A stretch of DNA of 64,000 nucleotides from Poecilobothrus nobilitatus (lineage: Eukaryota; Arthropoda; Insecta; Diptera; Dolichopodidae): NCBI GenBank assembly GCA_947095535.1, contig OX352774.1, forward strand, positions 180,480,200-180,544,199, in the 5' to 3' direction. Position numbers and translations under genes: made by a program. Every line of letters begins with the position of its first letter. Position 1 is the first letter of the stretch. A model generated the notes under the pieces. The model was given only the letters and a program-made list of their open reading frames with translations. It did no database searches and was not told the origin of the DNA. This document shows, in pieces, positions 61,623 through 64,000 of the stretch.

Positions 61623-62402
61623 CAGTGGCGTAGCTAGAAATTTTGGGCCCTAATGCAACCAACAAAATTGGGCCCTCTATTACTTTATTTATCAGTAAAA
61701 ATTTATATTTTTAATTTTAATAACATTTATACTTTTTAATTAAAACCAAAGTAACAAATACTAAAATTTAAAAAGCTTCTTTTCTTGCTTTCGCATTAAC
61801 AAAATTTTGAAGTAATTGAAGTTGATTCAATAACTAGCAAAGTAAGATTTTTAAGTATATTTTGAGATGTGTAATTTCTTTTATAGTCTTTCATTATTTT
61901 TACCTCAACTCTAGAATCTGCCACTGGTAGCATAAAAAATGAAGTAAGTAATTTTAAATATTTATAAATCTTCAAATAGTTGCATAGCCTTCTAAGAATT
62001 TTTAAATTTCTTTAAATAAACCACTGACATTTTTAGCATGTAAAATTTTGCACATGCATAAAAATTTCTGTTGTAACAGCATTCAATAGATTTTTTCAAA
62101 TCAATAGCAATAAAAATTTAAATTAACAAAATTCATAATATATACATACATATATTACATTAACTGTTATAAATAATTATGTTAGAAATAGAAGTAAAGT
62201 AAAGACTGTGAATTATTTTTTTGTTTAAAATTTGTATTTATTTAATTTTAAACAAAACAATTAAAATTTATTCGATTTAATATGTTGAATCAAAGGTTGA
62301 TAAATATGAATTTGTAAAGCAATTTTTGGGCCCTCTTTTTTGCCAGTTACTAATGGACCCTATTGTTTTGCATTACCTCGCTGTTAGGTAGCTACGCCGC
62401 TG
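61623..62402. mobile_element. hAT-type MITE with perfect 8-bp target duplication
   Basis: The termini are CAGTGGCGTAGCTAG on the left and, reverse-complemented, CAGCGGCGTAGCTAC on the right. Both abut CAATTAGA (61615-61622 and 62403-62410), a perfect 8-bp duplication as made by hAT transposases. Next to the ends are 'gggccctaatgcaacc' and its mirrored 'aatggaccctattg', so the inverted homology continues inward with decay. The interior is A/T-rich and has no transposase, so the element was moved in trans. Confidence 0.92.
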
Positions 62403-62937
62403 CAATTAGACAACAAATATTTGGTTTTTTTTTAGAGATGATTCGGTATGCAACTAAAATTTTAATGTTTATTTTAATCAGAATCTTAATTATGACTTTT
62501 AAATAAGATTACCCATAAAATTTTTCGTTTGATTAAGGTTTATACTCTTAAAAGTGATAAATTTATATTAAAATGTAACCCTTTCAGTAAATTTGTGCAC
62601 AATTAAACACACTGATTCAACAGTGAATCAATTTTAAATGAAATTTCATATTGCTGAATCACGTTATTATTTAGCATGCAGTGAAAGAGTTAAAGTATAG
62701 TCTCGGATTTAGATTAGATTTTTTTTGTTACTTTTTTTTTATCAAACAATTGATTACGTCTAGCATTATAATTTTAAATATTATTTTAGCATATTTTGAG
62801 ATAAATAATAACACAATATATAGCCAAAACTCATAGTGATTCAAACACCATCCATTAAAGTAAGCATAACATCTTCATGACTTAAATGTGTTAGTGTGCT
62901 GGTTACTAAAGAGAAACTAATAATAAAATACATACTT

Positions 62938-63350
62938 ACAAGCAGAATGAAAACCAATGAATTTTAAAACCGCACATTTTTCAAAAGACAATACAAACAC
63001 CTTAGTCTTGTGTACTGTGTCTTGCGCAAAAATTTGTAAATTTTCTTAGAATTTTAAATATAAGAAATTTGAAGAATTGTGAACAATAAAGAGCGACACT
63101 TTTTCAATTTTAAGGAAACGCTATATAATTAAGAAAGACCATTAACACATGTAAAATTAAAATTGTTAAAGATTTTAAGATTTTGTGTTTTATTTTCAAA
63201 ATTTTGTACTGGTGCCTAAGAGACTTATCAATGGTTAAAATTTCATTGTTGTATCTTTAATATGGTGTAAACATTTCATAAACAGACGAATGCAAAGACA
63301 GACGACGAATGTACGGACAGAGTGAAACTAATAAACAAATTTTTCAAAAC
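62938..63350 (+). repeat. Repeat A copy 6, strongly shortened
   Basis: It starts acaagcagaatgaaaaccaa and ends 'acagagtgaaactaataaac'. The middle modules are mostly deleted. It is the most diverged of the plus-oriented copies. Confidence 0.7.
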
Positions 63351-63654
63351 TAAGGTGTAGCTATAACCCAATTAAGGTAACTAAATTACAAAAATTAAAA
63401 ATAATGTTAGTATGGTAATGCTTGTATAATCTGAAAGCATGGTATAAAGTTTTGCTTTTAGTATGGAATTTTTATCATTAATATCGAAATGAATGTCGAG
63501 TTGACTTAGCGCATTCTATTAATTATGGTTCATTTGTAGGACCATAATCAGTTCTACTTCAGATATTAAACAGTTCAACAATTATGAAGTTCTATATTTT
63601 TGAATTTTACTAATCAACTCAATTATAAGCATTTATATTTTTACATTTTATTCG

Positions 63655-63865
63655 GAAGGGGCCTCGGTGGCCTAGTGGATAAGAACGTATAAAATACTCT
63701 GTAAGGGAGTGGGGTTTCCACACCGAGGGAGTGTGGGCTCGAATGCCATACAAGTCGTAAGAGTTATTCCCCATTACGACATTCACAGCCACGCCTGAAC
63801 AGGAAAGGCTGTGTAATTTCCTGTCCACATTTATGTGGCAGATAAATTCATTAAAAAAAAAAAAA
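63655..63865 (+). mobile_element. tRNA-derived SINE S1, copy 3
   Basis: The head aaggggcctcggtggcctag has the A box; the B-box region is altered (ggctcgaatgcc). The hairpin has one changed base (gtcgtaag/attacgac). The 'ctgtgtaatttcctgtccac' block and A tail are present. The flanking duplication is TTTATTCG (63647-63654, 63866-63873). A minus-strand open frame here is an artefact of the SINE. Confidence 0.88.
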
Positions 63866-64000
63866 TTTATTCGAGTTCATATCTTAATAAAGTTTAAACA
63901 GCTTATTACCGTATATTCTAAGCTTGCTATTTATTAAGGTTTATTCTATTTCATTTCATAGTGTTTTTTAATGTTAACAGCTTTAAGTGTTTAAAACAAC

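Larger units (their letters stand above)
48771..64000 (-). other. End of the intron upstream of the 48584-48770 exon (at least 15.2 kb)
   Basis: The acceptor ATTTAAG lies at 48771-48777 on the minus strand. No further exon of the receptor, promoter or 5' end is visible up to 64000, so the preceding exon is outside. I see nothing in 48780-49000, 50725-52200, 52565-54190, 57150-58285, 59050-61470, 62415-62935 and 63350-63640 beyond A/T-rich sequence. Confidence 0.75.

Noticed and set aside
63619..63828. 69-residue minus-strand ORF
   Set aside because: It falls across an S1 SINE; the apparent protein is translated tRNA-derived sequence.

Overview
This is eukaryotic, strongly A+T-rich DNA, probably from an insect. 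It carries long homopolymer runs, tRNA-derived SINEs, non-LTR and DNA-transposon remains, and a gene split into small exons by very long introns. Several repeats (the tatacccta/gtccgtccg type and the 'aaacgaggaagaa...gataccc' type) resemble repeats I remember from Diptera. That makes a fly-like insect plausible but not proven. There is no bacterial-style gene content, CRISPR array, rRNA or intact tRNA gene.

One gene explains the coding content. Three consecutive internal exons on the minus strand (48770-48584, 12391-12181, 1160-788) join in frame with matching splice phases. They encode 257 codons of the extracellular region of what I read as a GPR158/GPR179-type orphan class C receptor (Cache-like domain, metabotropic glycine receptor family; CG31760/smog-like in flies). 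The introns between them are about 36.2 kb and 11.0 kb. The first 787 bases and the last 15.2 kb are also intron of this gene, so neither its start nor its end is in the window.

Everything else lies in those introns. By position: an RTE-like LINE relic (3.0-3.6 kb); repeat families B, D and A (4.5-8.7 kb); a decayed piggyBac transposase (9.6-10.4 kb); two copies of an A-B-box SINE with an inner duplication (11.1 and 38.5 kb); a tRNA-headed repeat split by a second element (19.7-20.6 kb); family A copies (24.1, 29.0, 49.9, 58.3, 62.9 kb); a jockey-like LINE scrap (31.0 kb); a palindrome field with a TIR element flanked by a perfect 9-bp repeat (34.6-35.6 kb); two further SINE families sharing a hairpin (39.2, 42.7, 43.8, 55.4, 63.7 kb); a decayed NADP-isocitrate dehydrogenase copy (45.1 kb); a frameshifted LINE reverse transcriptase (55.7 kb); and a hAT-type MITE with a perfect 8-bp target duplication (61.6 kb).

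The intergenic-looking sequence between these is A/T-rich intron in which I see no gene. Repeat family letters (A, B, C, D, F, G, S1, S2, T4) are labels made for this annotation, not database names.
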